Virus record (IMG/VR): IMGVR_UViG_3300009152_000124
Coordinates: 1 to 33,206 of that record
Strand: one strand, 5' to 3'
DNA length: 33,206 bases
Source of the DNA: a virus
The position numbers and the translations under genes are program-made. Position 1 is the stretch's first letter. The number at the start of each line of letters is the position of its first letter. Shown here piece by piece: positions 1-7,707 of this stretch. The notes under the pieces were generated by a model. It did no database searches. It worked only from the letters and a program-made list of their open reading frames with translations, and had not been told where the DNA came from.

Positions 1-142
1 CAAACTGGGGGCCAGTCATGCTAGTGCCGGGTACGCCGTTAATTCCACCAAGGACAACTTGCGAATTATCTGCATTAATGCCAGACATTAAAGAACCAAG
101 ACTCATCATGCCGCCATTCGCCATTTTTTGAATTTTCGCCAT
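1..142 (-). CDS. Small virion-block protein, 3' end outside window
   Basis: Only the first 47 codons are visible; the gene runs off the left edge. It begins MAKIQKMANGG and is rich in Gly, Met and Ser, with no recognisable domain. The start ATG is preceded by AAAGGA at good spacing and follows the previous gene's stop by 10 bases, so it is the next gene of the leftward virion operon. Its KMANGG stretch matches the Gly-Gly motif shared by its neighbours. Function unknown; probably a minor structural or particle-associated protein by context. Confidence 0.7.
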   Translation of the reverse strand, partial: MAKIQKMANGGMMSLGSLMSGINADNSQVVLGGINGVPGTSMTGPQF

Positions 143-152
143 GACTCATCCT

Positions 153-551
153 TTACCAGTTGATGTTTTTCTTGGTTGCCTTGCCACCCTGCTTGAACCC
201 AGCCTTCTTGATGGCGCTGATTCTGTTGCCAAGCTGGTTCATCCCGTATTCCATGTCGCGGGCCTCACGCTCATCACCCGACATGTTTTGATCACGGTCA
301 GCGTATTGGTAGCCAGAGCCGCCAAGCTTGTTGAACTTCTCAGTCATTTCGGTGTGCTGTTTCTGGAGCTTTGCAAGGTTGGGGGCGTCTTTCTTCGCGG
401 AATCCAAGGCTTGTGCTTGGCGATCTTTCTTTCGAGCCGCAAGCTTGGCATCGGTTTCGGCGCGAGTTGGGCCCCTCTCAGACTTGCCCGACTTGATGCG
501 CTCCATCGCCTCTTTGACGGCTCTTTTGACTGCTGGGCTTGATTCAAACAT
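153..551 (-). CDS. Small Lys-rich Gly-Gly-motif protein ending in Trp
   Basis: A 132-residue, strongly charged protein, mostly helical, with many Lys/Arg and Glu residues and a possible coiled coil around residues 45-75. It ends in GFKQGG followed by a Lys-rich tail and a C-terminal Asn-Trp. The start has an AAGGAAA ribosome-binding site. The next two genes upstream in the operon (561-767 and 778-1290) also end in Trp, and 561-767 shares the aromatic-K-x-GG-K pattern. I recognise no enzyme family. Position after the capsid genes suggests a virion-associated or assembly role, which is inference. Confidence 0.75.
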   Translation of the reverse strand: MFESSPAVKRAVKEAMERIKSGKSERGPTRAETDAKLAARKKDRQAQALDSAKKDAPNLAKLQKQHTEMTEKFNKLGGSGYQYADRDQNMSGDEREARDMEYGMNQLGNRISAIKKAGFKQGGKATKKNINW

Positions 552-560
552 GATGTTTCC

Positions 561-767
561 TTACCAGTTGGGAGAAGATTTGCTCTTCTCGTGTGTTGAT
601 ACCTTGCAAGAACTCAGGTTGACCTTGCCGCCATTTTTGTAAGCTGTGTTTTGACCAGCGGAGCCAACAATCAAACCGCCAACATTTTGTCCATTGGCGC
701 GGGGTACATCGCTCTCTTCGATTGATGGGCCGCCAATTGCATTTGGAGTTCCTTGACTTGGAGCCAT
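561..767 (-). CDS. 68-residue Gly-Gly-motif protein ending in Asn-Trp
   Basis: A short Gly/Asn/Ser-rich protein. Its second half reads AYKNGGKVNL, then a Cys-Lys-Val-Ser-Thr-His run, and ends in Pro-Asn-Trp. It has an AAGGA ribosome-binding site about 6 bases before ATG. The pattern of a Gly-Gly motif, a Cys/His-containing basic tail and a terminal Trp resembles small hypothetical proteins I associate with environmental phage genomes, but I cannot name a family. It probably works with the neighbouring small proteins in the particle; this rests on context only. Confidence 0.7.
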   Translation of the reverse strand: MAPSQGTPNAIGGPSIEESDVPRANGQNVGGLIVGSAGQNTAYKNGGKVNLSSCKVSTHEKSKSSPNW

Positions 768-777
768 TTTGATTCCT

Positions 778-1290
778 TTACCAGCCGGGGCAGTCCCAGC
801 GCTTCAACGATGCCTTGGCCCTTGGCGCGTCACCCTTTGAATGCTCCACCACGCCACTCATTCTGGCGCAAAATGAATCTTTCCGTGCGCCGCCCTTGGG
901 CTGAGGAGCCTTCAAATGAGACCCAGTCTCTCTGTTGTACTTCTCGCGGCCTTTTTGGGTCAATCCAGCGCCTTTGGAGACCGGAAGCTTCTCACCCCTG
1001 CCGACAGCAAGAGAGACGCCTCCATCCTTCATTTTGGCTGTTTTGGCTGACTCTCTGAAGGCTTCAGCAGTTGGAGCGCCTTTTGCACCCGGCTTACGCA
1101 TGCGCTCACCAGAGCCTTCAGCGATTCGTTCACGTTTTGCATTGATATTTTCATATAGTCCGCCATTCTTCATTTGTTTGTCGGCCTTGACAAATTCTTT
1201 GCCGACCTTTTGAGGTACACCACCAAAGCCACCCTTGGTGTGGGCGGCGGCTTCCATCAAACGATGTTGGGCAGGTGATTTGCTTGGCAT
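778..1290 (-). CDS. DUF6321-like phage protein, 170 aa
   Basis: The C-terminal half carries the pattern I associate with DUF6321: GLTQKGREKYNRETG near residue 110, then SFCARMSG, then a Lys/Arg-rich stretch ending in RWDCPGW. The N-terminal half begins MPSKSPAQHRLM and contains two Gly-Gly motifs (QMKNGG, KMKDGG). The protein is very basic. The conserved Cys residues and basic character suggest nucleic-acid or metal binding, but the family has no assigned function that I know of. There is no clear ribosome-binding site. The start lies 2 bases after the previous stop, so translation is probably coupled. The family call is from memory of the motif, not a search. Confidence 0.7.
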   Translation of the reverse strand: MPSKSPAQHRLMEAAAHTKGGFGGVPQKVGKEFVKADKQMKNGGLYENINAKRERIAEGSGERMRKPGAKGAPTAEAFRESAKTAKMKDGGVSLAVGRGEKLPVSKGAGLTQKGREKYNRETGSHLKAPQPKGGARKDSFCARMSGVVEHSKGDAPRAKASLKRWDCPGW

Positions 1291-1292
1291 GA

Positions 1293-2066
1293 TTAGTCAG
1301 GGTTCTTGATTATTACAACGCTGAAGTTAGCAGAAACACTTGATGCTGTTGTTGCACTTGCACGAACCTCAAGGTCAGTTTTCTCAGGAAAACTTAGTGG
1401 ATAGTTCAAAGGAATCGCAAAAGCACCACCATTGGCACAACGACCTTGTAATGTATTGTCAAATACACCGCCTAAAGGTCTGTTATATAAACCAAGGTTT
1501 GTAAACGCATTAGCCGTGGTACATCCTGTTGCAACAAGGAAGTCAAAAATGTAACCCGTATAGCCAGCAGGAATGGTGTAAATGCAAGCAGTTGAGCCAC
1601 CATTGACAGTATAAGTGCCATATAACGTTGCAGGAACACCAGAAGTCACGGTTCCAACACCAGCGTAGATAGTTCCAGCCGCCGCACCACCAGAACCTGC
1701 CGTATTGACCATTAGATGAAATACACGCAAGAAAGTAGCAGTTGTAGTAACGGCAGTTTGACCGTTCAACGAAACTGTTTCACTGATTTGGTTGTAACTG
1801 CCATCAAGCCCAACAATTGTAACGGTTCTTGCGCCAGTTCCAGCCGCAGTGTCATTTGCATCTGAACTTGAAATTTTTATTGCAACTGCACTTGTAGGGT
1901 ATACATAAAGATTACTTCCAGTCCATATCGTTTCATATGAAGTGCCAACATCTCCGTTATACCCAGACACCAAAGTCTGCGAATGCCCGTCAACTTGACC
2001 ACGAGCAACCTGCAAATCAAAAGGTTCAAACGCGCCTTGACGGGTCGCGGAAGAATAAGTTCCCAT
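1293..2066 (-). CDS. Virion structural protein (beta-rich), 257 aa
   Basis: Rich in Thr, Gly, Ala, Ser and Val with almost no Lys, alternating short hydrophobic and polar segments: the look of a beta-sandwich or fibre-like surface protein. It begins MGTYSSATRQGAFEPF, with GGAG six bases before this ATG. An in-frame TTG four codons upstream is less likely. No enzyme motif is visible. Residues 60-150 contain repeated T-V-T-[IV] segments like those in 3541-4536, so the two may share a fold. Likely a head decoration, head-fibre or tail-associated protein; which of these cannot be told here. Confidence 0.7.
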   Translation of the reverse strand: MGTYSSATRQGAFEPFDLQVARGQVDGHSQTLVSGYNGDVGTSYETIWTGSNLYVYPTSAVAIKISSSDANDTAAGTGARTVTIVGLDGSYNQISETVSLNGQTAVTTTATFLRVFHLMVNTAGSGGAAAGTIYAGVGTVTSGVPATLYGTYTVNGGSTACIYTIPAGYTGYIFDFLVATGCTTANAFTNLGLYNRPLGGVFDNTLQGRCANGGAFAIPLNYPLSFPEKTDLEVRASATTASSVSANFSVVIIKNPD

Positions 2067-2086
2067 TTCTTTCTCCAATTAGAAGC

Positions 2087-2102
2087 GGGGGCCGAAGCCC
2101 CC
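2087..2102 (-). terminator. GC hairpin with TTCG loop, weak terminator or processing site
   Basis: Minus-strand GGGGGC-TTCG-GCCCCC between the 472-residue gene and the 257-residue structural gene. The stable UUCG tetraloop is notable, but only a poor T-rich tail follows, so full termination is doubtful. Confidence 0.5.
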
Positions 2103-2109
2103 ACTGGAT

Positions 2110-3528
2110 TTAGCAGACTTTGCCGCCACGCTTTTTGCCGGGGGACACCGTGACAGATTTCTCGGTCTTGGTGACGCTACCAGCAGGCGTCTCGAAGTAG
2201 TCTTTGCCCTTGTTGTAAAGCTCTTTTACCATGCTCAATGGATTCATAGCATCTTCAAGTTCACGGCTCGCCTTGTCAGACACAGCCTTGGGATTCTTGA
2301 CTGTGTACTTGTCATTGGTAGAGCCGCCTTCAGCAAAAGTGCCAGACTGCAAGTTATTCGCCACAGGACGGGAAACAGGCTTGGAAGGCATTTTTACTGC
2401 CTTACCTTGACTGTTAACATTCCCCCCCGTGGCGTAGGCTTTTTTTGAGGCATTGCCTCCAGCCTTGTAGCCACCAGCGTTGCCGTTGCGGACTTCACCT
2501 GTAGTGGTGTTGACTTTGCCGGGCTTGGCAGTATCGGCAGGACGGTTTTCCCAGCTTACATCGCCACCCTTAGCGTAGCCACCAGCATTGCCCATACGAA
2601 CGCCACCAGTGCCTTTAGCACGATCATGCTTGTTTCCGTCATGCATCTTGGTGTTTTTGTATTGAGCTTCGTTGCCGTTGATAGTGCCACCAGCGGCATA
2701 GCCACCAGCGTTACCCATCGTGACGCCACCAGTCTTGAGCTTGAGGCTTGTACCCTTGCCGCCCTTATGCTCCTGCATGTCGTGCTGTTTAAAAGCCTTC
2801 TTGATCATGGCCTTGTCTTGCGACTTGTCAGCCTTGCCACCCTTTTTGTAGGGGACCATAACTGGGTCTGGGTAGTCAAAAACTGGGCTTGGCTCTGATT
2901 TGCCGGGCATGCCGGGCCTTGGGTAGTCCATAACTGGGCTTGGCTCTGATTTGCCGGGCATGCTGGGCGTTCCATAGCTCATTCCACCGCCGCCGGGACT
3001 CATCATTTGTGGTGTTGCGCCAGCCGCTCCTAATCCAGCCATTGGCGCGGCTGTTTTTTTCTTTATGTTGTCTATGGCGCTCATAAAGGTTTTACCAATT
3101 GGGCTAACGACTTTATGCATTGGGTTCGCCGATGTTAATGCGGCGAATGGTGAAACTGATTGAATTTTTTTGTTTGGAATGCCCAAAAATTTTCCAGCTT
3201 TTTGCAACTCAGGCTTGACTTTATTAGCTATGCGACGCAAAGCACCGCCAAGACCCATGTGAGGCACTTTACCGCCGCCTTTGAAGTTGGGGTTCATTGC
3301 CTTCTTGCGATCAGCCATAGAGGGCTTCTTGGGGGCGCTTCCGCTCTCGCCTTCCATAGATTCACGATACTTGGCATCGCTGGACATTGGTGAATGACCG
3401 TGTTCACCCTTTTCAAGGTGCTTGGTATTCACATGACCACCCTTTTTCATCTTCAAGATGACTGTGGGTTCGGTGGTCTCCATCTTGGGCATCTGCTTGA
3501 AGCCCCCTACATTGTTTTTAGTAGCCAT
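2110..3528 (-). CDS. Repeat-rich Gly-Gly-motif virion-block protein, 472 aa
   Basis: A Lys/Gly-rich, probably largely disordered protein with at least ten Gly-Gly motifs, for example KMKKGGHV (27-33), PYKKGGKA (226-233), GYAAGG (276-281), GYAKGG (317-322), AYATGGNV (364-371), and KKRGGKVC at the C-terminus. Three GNAGGY units (272, 313, 349) form an imperfect repeat of about 36-41 residues, and MPGKSEPSPV occurs twice (190, 207). A short Ala/Gly hydrophobic section lies near 90-175. The start has a perfect AGGAGG ribosome-binding site, so it is likely well expressed. No family recognised. It may be a linker or internal particle protein; this is inference from neighbours. Confidence 0.75.
   Translation of the reverse strand: MATKNNVGGFKQMPKMETTEPTVILKMKKGGHVNTKHLEKGEHGHSPMSSDAKYRESMEGESGSAPKKPSMADRKKAMNPNFKGGGKVPHMGLGGALRRIANKVKPELQKAGKFLGIPNKKIQSVSPFAALTSANPMHKVVSPIGKTFMSAIDNIKKKTAAPMAGLGAAGATPQMMSPGGGGMSYGTPSMPGKSEPSPVMDYPRPGMPGKSEPSPVFDYPDPVMVPYKKGGKADKSQDKAMIKKAFKQHDMQEHKGGKGTSLKLKTGGVTMGNAGGYAAGGTINGNEAQYKNTKMHDGNKHDRAKGTGGVRMGNAGGYAKGGDVSWENRPADTAKPGKVNTTTGEVRNGNAGGYKAGGNASKKAYATGGNVNSQGKAVKMPSKPVSRPVANNLQSGTFAEGGSTNDKYTVKNPKAVSDKASRELEDAMNPLSMVKELYNKGKDYFETPAGSVTKTEKSVTVSPGKKRGGKVC
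2870..2962. repeat. Direct 42-bp repeat in the 472-residue gene
   Basis: Copies at 2870-2911 and 2921-2962 differ at two positions and encode the MPGKSEPSPV repeat. Likely an internal duplication. Confidence 0.85.
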
Positions 3529-3540
3529 GAAAACCTCCTA

Positions 3541-4536
3541 TTAGGAAACCAAGTTTTGGTTCACGCCAACTGCGCCAACACGAGTTGCGTTGGGGCCAAC
3601 AGCGATGCCGGGCAACAAAACACCCATCACTGTACGAACAATGCCGTTCGATGCAGTGGCAGGGGCGTATGTACCGCGAACATCACCAGTGGTGGTTGTG
3701 GCAGTAGCAGTATCAGCGGCAACAAAAGTTCCAGCATCTTGAGCCAATGTGTTATTGCTCTTGACGCCCACAACATACGCCACGTTAAACACGCGAACAG
3801 GCAAGCCCAGAACGTCGGTAGTGCCAACAGTGATTGCTACTGGCAATGCGCCACTGACTGCAATGCTGGTAATTTGGAAGAACGCTTTTTTGCCAGCGAC
3901 GTTTGCCACAGCAGAAGAGGTTGTACCTGTTGCAATTGCTTCGCTCATTGGCTGGCCGTAATAGTCATAACCAGACACGGTCAAGGTACGGCTGGTAGAG
4001 ATCGTGCCAGAGGCGGTGGTCAACTGAACTGCGCGAGGCAGGTCAAGTTGCAACACAGTAGTGCCATCATTGCGAACAACAGATCGTACCGAAGTGCCAG
4101 CAGTTAAGGTCAATGAACCAGCGGCGGCAGGAGTTTGAGATGCGGCAATGTTGTTGGTAACCAATGCTTGTGGAACAACGTCCCAAACATAGATGCGACC
4201 AAGGGGGCCAATACCCAAGTCCATAGGAGCAGGGTTATCAAACTGAATGTTGCCATGTGCAGTCATTGCGGTGCTAGACGCAGTCACAGACTGATTGATG
4301 GTGTATGTACCAACACCACCATTACCAGTACCAAAACCAGTAATGTATGTGCCGTCGGTCACGCTTGTGCCGTCAACATACAAGCCAACAACAATTGGTG
4401 CGCCTTGCAACAGTGCAGTCACGGTTAATGTCGTTCCAGACATTGAACCAGTAAATGTGGTGGTGTAGGTGCGAATACCCGTACCCATGTAAGTTTGGGC
4501 AGGGCCTAAGAAAAGGTCATCTGAAAATTGAGGCAT
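3541..4536 (-). CDS. Virion surface/decoration-like protein with Ig-like insert
   Basis: A 331-residue Thr/Val/Gly/Ala-rich protein with little charge, consistent with a beta-sandwich structural protein. Residues about 29-93 form a module with L-T-V-T, G-x-x-I-x-x-G and GTYTINQSV segments, a pattern common in phage tail fibres and decoration proteins. The rest has repeated T-V-S/T-V-G segments. AAGGAG lies before the start. It is directly downstream of the capsid gene but separated from it by a terminator hairpin (4564-4600), so it may be made at a different level. Best guess is a capsid decoration or head-fibre protein; receptor-facing function is possible. Confidence 0.7.
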   Translation of the reverse strand: MPQFSDDLFLGPAQTYMGTGIRTYTTTFTGSMSGTTLTVTALLQGAPIVVGLYVDGTSVTDGTYITGFGTGNGGVGTYTINQSVTASSTAMTAHGNIQFDNPAPMDLGIGPLGRIYVWDVVPQALVTNNIAASQTPAAAGSLTLTAGTSVRSVVRNDGTTVLQLDLPRAVQLTTASGTISTSRTLTVSGYDYYGQPMSEAIATGTTSSAVANVAGKKAFFQITSIAVSGALPVAITVGTTDVLGLPVRVFNVAYVVGVKSNNTLAQDAGTFVAADTATATTTTGDVRGTYAPATASNGIVRTVMGVLLPGIAVGPNATRVGAVGVNQNLVS

Positions 4537-4563
4537 CGTCTTCTCCTTGAAAAGTTTGACGAA

Positions 4564-4600
4564 GATTTAAAAATGGGGAGGAGCTTTTGACCCCTCCCCA
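4564..4600 (-). terminator. Intrinsic terminator after major capsid gene
   Basis: On the minus strand an 8-bp GC-rich stem (arms 4593-4600 and 4574-4581, TGGGGAGG with CCTCCCCA) encloses an 11-nt loop. It is followed at once by TTTTTAAAT. It begins 13 bases after the capsid stop codon. Stem plus T-tract is the classic Rho-independent form. It would make the capsid transcript end here in part, with readthrough into the genes beyond. Confidence 0.8.
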
Positions 4601-4612
4601 GCTTGGCGTTGA

Positions 4613-5527
4613 TTAAGCGCCGGGTGTGCCGTACATGGCACGAGGGTCAGTGAAGCCAACGTCGTAACGCTCTGTCGCCTTGTAGCGCATAGAGTCAGTC
4701 TCGAAGTCACCTTCCATAGTCTTCTCCAAACGACGGCGCATCAGGAGCTTCATGCCCTCTGGAGCGTCGGTCTGAACCCACCATGCGGTGCTGGAAGACA
4801 AACGTGACAACACAGCCGCGCCTTCGTCCAACAGGCCGATAGACTTAACTGGGTTGATGTCGTTGTTTGCGTTACCAGTACGCAGAACAGACTTCAACAA
4901 CACTTCGGCTTGGAAGATATTGCCGGGGGCCACCACCAATTGGCGGGGAACCAGACGAATACGCTTGCCGTTGTTGTCAACTGCTTGGCGGATCTGAATC
5001 AACATCTGCTCAAGAGATGTTTGAGACAAAACAGCGGCTGTAGCCAACTGGTTGCTGAAAGTACCGTTCACGATGGGGTGAGCAGTGTTGATCAGAGACA
5101 CGCCATCGCCGCCGGGGTAAGCCGAGTTGAAGGCAGTGTTCAACACGTTTGCTGACAACAATTCCTTGGTTTCCACCAAAGATTGAGCCAAGTGACGTGC
5201 ATAAGTCTGACCGATACGGATGTGGTCACCGTCCTCGTACAGCACTTTGGTCAAAGCGAAGGCCAAGCCATACACCTTGTACACATAGCGCTTGAGGAAC
5301 AGGACACCACCTTGTTGGTAAGTCACTGGAGTACCGTCGGGCAACTGGGGAGCGGCTCCGAAACCGTACAGAACAGGTTCTTCGTGGTAGTTGCGTGGGA
5401 TGCCGTCTTGTTCGCGGAACACACGGCTCCACTCGTCGGCACGTTGGTCATAGACTCCATCGAAGCATTCGTTGAGGATTGGTTCAACAATACTTCTAAA
5501 GTCCGTACTGCGCATTGGGGCGGCCAT
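4613..5527 (-). CDS. Major capsid protein (HK97-fold, Mu gpT-like)
   Basis: A 304-residue protein with features of the phage major head protein group related to Mu gpT. GGDGVSLINTAHP (139-151) is followed by a loop, LSQTSLEQ (about 167) and IRLVPRQLVVAPGN (190-203). In this group the P-x-x-LVV-x-P segment belongs to the A-domain. It lies in the expected place after portal, scaffold and a small head protein, has an AAGGAG ribosome-binding site, and is followed by a strong terminator, fitting a highly expressed gene. It self-assembles into the icosahedral shell. No N-terminal cleavage domain is evident. Family call is by eye. Confidence 0.88.
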   Translation of the reverse strand: MAAPMRSTDFRSIVEPILNECFDGVYDQRADEWSRVFREQDGIPRNYHEEPVLYGFGAAPQLPDGTPVTYQQGGVLFLKRYVYKVYGLAFALTKVLYEDGDHIRIGQTYARHLAQSLVETKELLSANVLNTAFNSAYPGGDGVSLINTAHPIVNGTFSNQLATAAVLSQTSLEQMLIQIRQAVDNNGKRIRLVPRQLVVAPGNIFQAEVLLKSVLRTGNANNDINPVKSIGLLDEGAAVLSRLSSSTAWWVQTDAPEGMKLLMRRRLEKTMEGDFETDSMRYKATERYDVGFTDPRAMYGTPGA

Positions 5528-5542
5528 AATTTAGCTCCTTAA

Positions 5543-6142
5543 TTAAGCAATAGCAGTAAAGCTACCGAAGAGTTGAGAATGTGAGCACACAACACGGACA
5601 ACCGTATATGCGTCACCCCATGCGTTATCAACGTATGGTGCGAGGTCGACAACACGCATTTGACCCTGTGTGCCGTTACCAGCGGCTGTCGCAGAGCCAA
5701 GAGTGGCTTGAGACAGACCAGTGGTGTTGGAACCAGCAGTCACGTTGGTGAAGTTGTACTCGTTACCAATAGTGGTTTGAGCCATCGAGCCATCAGCTTG
5801 GATTTCATAAACGATGTTGTTGTCGTTGTAGAAATAAGCAACGCATGAACCAGTCTGGAATGCAGTGCTTGCAGGCCAGTAGTTGGACACGCGACGACGA
5901 CCTGTGGTGTCAGTGAATTCAACACCAGCAAATGCACCAGACCAAGCAACTGAAGAGCCAGAAGCAGGGTTGGTTGTGAGGGCGACAATTACACCTGCCG
6001 AAGCAGAGTAGGCGACAGGTTGACCCTTCAGAATTTGAGTGGAATAACCTGATGTGATACCGTTAGCAAGCGCTTGGGCGCGATCCAGACCAGAAGGGTG
6101 GAACGCAGGGCGCAAACCAAACGGAGCGGATGTACTAGACAT
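5543..6142 (-). CDS. Small head protein upstream of capsid gene, probable decoration
   Basis: 199 residues, beginning MSSTSAPFGLRPAFHPSG and rich in Gly/Ser/Thr/Ala, with no cysteine-rich or catalytic signature. An AAGGAG ribosome-binding site precedes the start, and the gene ends 16 bases before the capsid start. Proteins of this look directly before the capsid gene are typically head decoration/stabilisation or minor head proteins, so that role is inferred. Its tail segment (residues about 150-199) contains several short hydrophobic strands that could mediate trimerisation. No other evidence. Confidence 0.65.
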   Translation of the reverse strand: MSSTSAPFGLRPAFHPSGLDRAQALANGITSGYSTQILKGQPVAYSASAGVIVALTTNPASGSSVAWSGAFAGVEFTDTTGRRRVSNYWPASTAFQTGSCVAYFYNDNNIVYEIQADGSMAQTTIGNEYNFTNVTAGSNTTGLSQATLGSATAAGNGTQGQMRVVDLAPYVDNAWGDAYTVVRVVCSHSQLFGSFTAIA

Positions 6143-6163
6143 ATGAAACTCCTTTTTGTTGAA

Positions 6164-6712
6164 TTACCCGTAAAAGACGGGTGTTTCTCTTGGTTGCCGA
6201 TCAAAATTGCCCAATCCTTCGCCTTCAATACTCACAAGCGACTTGCCGTTACTGTCTCGCTGACCCTGCAAACTCTCTAACTGGATTCGGACTTTGTCCT
6301 CTTCCTCACGAGGAAGATCATGATGCATGTGCGTCATGTATTCCTGATAGATTTCCATAGGAATCTTGAAAAGCAACAACTCATTGCATGAGATGTAGCC
6401 AACATGTTCTCCAGCCTTTACACGGTAATTTTCAAATCCGGGGAACTCATCCGATTTAACGGGAACGTAACCCAGATTCATCCGCTTATCAATGCTGTCG
6501 TAAGTGTTGGTTGTTGAAAGCCAGCAAAGATGCCACCCATCTAAATTAGGTGTCTTGGGCATTGCTGATTGCGTCCACTCTTCAGTCCACATCTTGCGAC
6601 GTTCATCTTTGGAGGGGAACTTATCTTCTGGTGATTGGCGGTTGGCGTCCCCACTTGAGCGGTCATTGCGTCCACCAGCATTCAAAGATTTTTTCAAACG
6701 AGATTCAGTCAT
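6164..6712 (-). CDS. Hypothetical protein between scaffold and head genes
   Basis: 182 residues. The N-terminal 45 are polar and basic, probably disordered. The middle (60-130) looks globular, with WHLCWLSTTN and a segment rich in aromatic residues. The C-terminus is acidic/polar and ends in FYG. No family recognised. It starts two bases after the scaffold gene ends, and AAGGT lies about nine bases before ATG. Operon position between scaffold and small head protein suggests an assembly or minor head role, by context only. Confidence 0.65.
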   Translation of the reverse strand: MTESRLKKSLNAGGRNDRSSGDANRQSPEDKFPSKDERRKMWTEEWTQSAMPKTPNLDGWHLCWLSTTNTYDSIDKRMNLGYVPVKSDEFPGFENYRVKAGEHVGYISCNELLLFKIPMEIYQEYMTHMHHDLPREEEDKVRIQLESLQGQRDSNGKSLVSIEGEGLGNFDRQPRETPVFYG

Positions 6713-6714
6713 GA

Positions 6715-7698
6715 TTATCTACCTTCCATGTTTCGGCTTTGTTGTGCATATCTACGGATCATTCGGTTGCGGGATTCAACGTTGTCCCACATTCCCGCCT
6801 CTTTAATTGCATTCACTTGTTGAGGTGAAAGCGTAAAAGTGCGATTTGAACCACCGTAAGATGCTGACGCTTCGCGTCCTGAACTTGCCACTACATTCCT
6901 TGGTTTTCTAACAGACGAACCTTGTTCTGCGTTACCATTATAACGATGTGGCAAATACTTTTGCAAGCGATTGTCAAGTTCATCCCAGTAATCGCCATCG
7001 TTTGGATTCCAACCCTCCTTAACCAACTCCTCGTCAATCGTTTTGGCGATGCGACTATCGGAATCAGACAAGTCTGGCTTGTACCATTCATTGCGTTTAA
7101 TCCACTGCGTGGCCTGATGTTGCACCCGAGGATCAGGCGCATCAGACCGTTGCTGTGGTCGGGAGGCTTGGTTCTTAACTCCAGATAAATGACTCAAGCG
7201 TTGACGGGCCTCGAACATGGCCTCTTGGGCTTGGATCATGGCGTCGCCGTCACCAGCCTGAGTCGCTTCAGAGATCTTCATCTTGGCGTACTCAAGGCGC
7301 AGGCTCTCGTCCTCAATCTGCTTGTCAAGCTGGCTCAACTCGGCATAACGAGACTTTTGTTCCAACTCGGCCATGCGGCGGGCCATCTCGTCGTTTTGGC
7401 GCTTGAGTTGCTGGAGTTGCAGTTCACGCTCACGGCTGTTTTGCTTGAACATCTCCTTCTTGGCGCGGCGTTTGGCTCGTTTTGCGGCCCTTACAGCGTC
7501 CGAGTCATCTGGATGATCTGGTTCATCACCGTCGTCAACAGAACCGCCTTCTGCGGCCTCCTGAACGGTTTCTGAGGGCGTATACGACTCATCCAAGTCA
7601 TCGCCCATGTCCAAATCATTGGGAAGATCAACAACAGCGGAGCCGTCCTTCTCTTCCTTAACGTTTAATTCAATATCTTGCTTGTCTTTTTCTGCCAT
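6715..7698 (-). CDS. Probable capsid scaffold protein
   Basis: 327 residues in the classic scaffold layout. Residues 1-70 are very acidic. A strongly basic patch (about 70-90) is followed by a long charged coiled coil (about 85-175), rich in Gln, Glu, Lys and Arg. The C-terminal part is polar and basic, with NAIKEAGMWD and a closing RRYAQQSRNM segment that could bind the capsid. The gene lies between portal and capsid genes, as scaffold genes do, and has an AAGGAG site. Residues 17-30 (KDGSAVVDLPNDLD) resemble two segments at the portal N-terminus. No protease motif is seen, so it is probably released intact or cut by another enzyme. Confidence 0.7.
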   Translation of the reverse strand: MAEKDKQDIELNVKEEKDGSAVVDLPNDLDMGDDLDESYTPSETVQEAAEGGSVDDGDEPDHPDDSDAVRAAKRAKRRAKKEMFKQNSRERELQLQQLKRQNDEMARRMAELEQKSRYAELSQLDKQIEDESLRLEYAKMKISEATQAGDGDAMIQAQEAMFEARQRLSHLSGVKNQASRPQQRSDAPDPRVQHQATQWIKRNEWYKPDLSDSDSRIAKTIDEELVKEGWNPNDGDYWDELDNRLQKYLPHRYNGNAEQGSSVRKPRNVVASSGREASASYGGSNRTFTLSPQQVNAIKEAGMWDNVESRNRMIRRYAQQSRNMEGR

Positions 7699-7707
7699 GA
7701 TGGCTCC

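Noticed and set aside
3394-4107. 237-codon open frame on the plus strand over the decoration-like gene
   Set aside because: Antisense to a well-supported gene; many Cys and His residues arise from the reversed Thr/Val codons.
5538-5547. CTTAATTAAG as a fourth operator
   Set aside because: It lacks the 7-base centre shared by the other three sites and sits at a gene end with the capsid ribosome-binding site.
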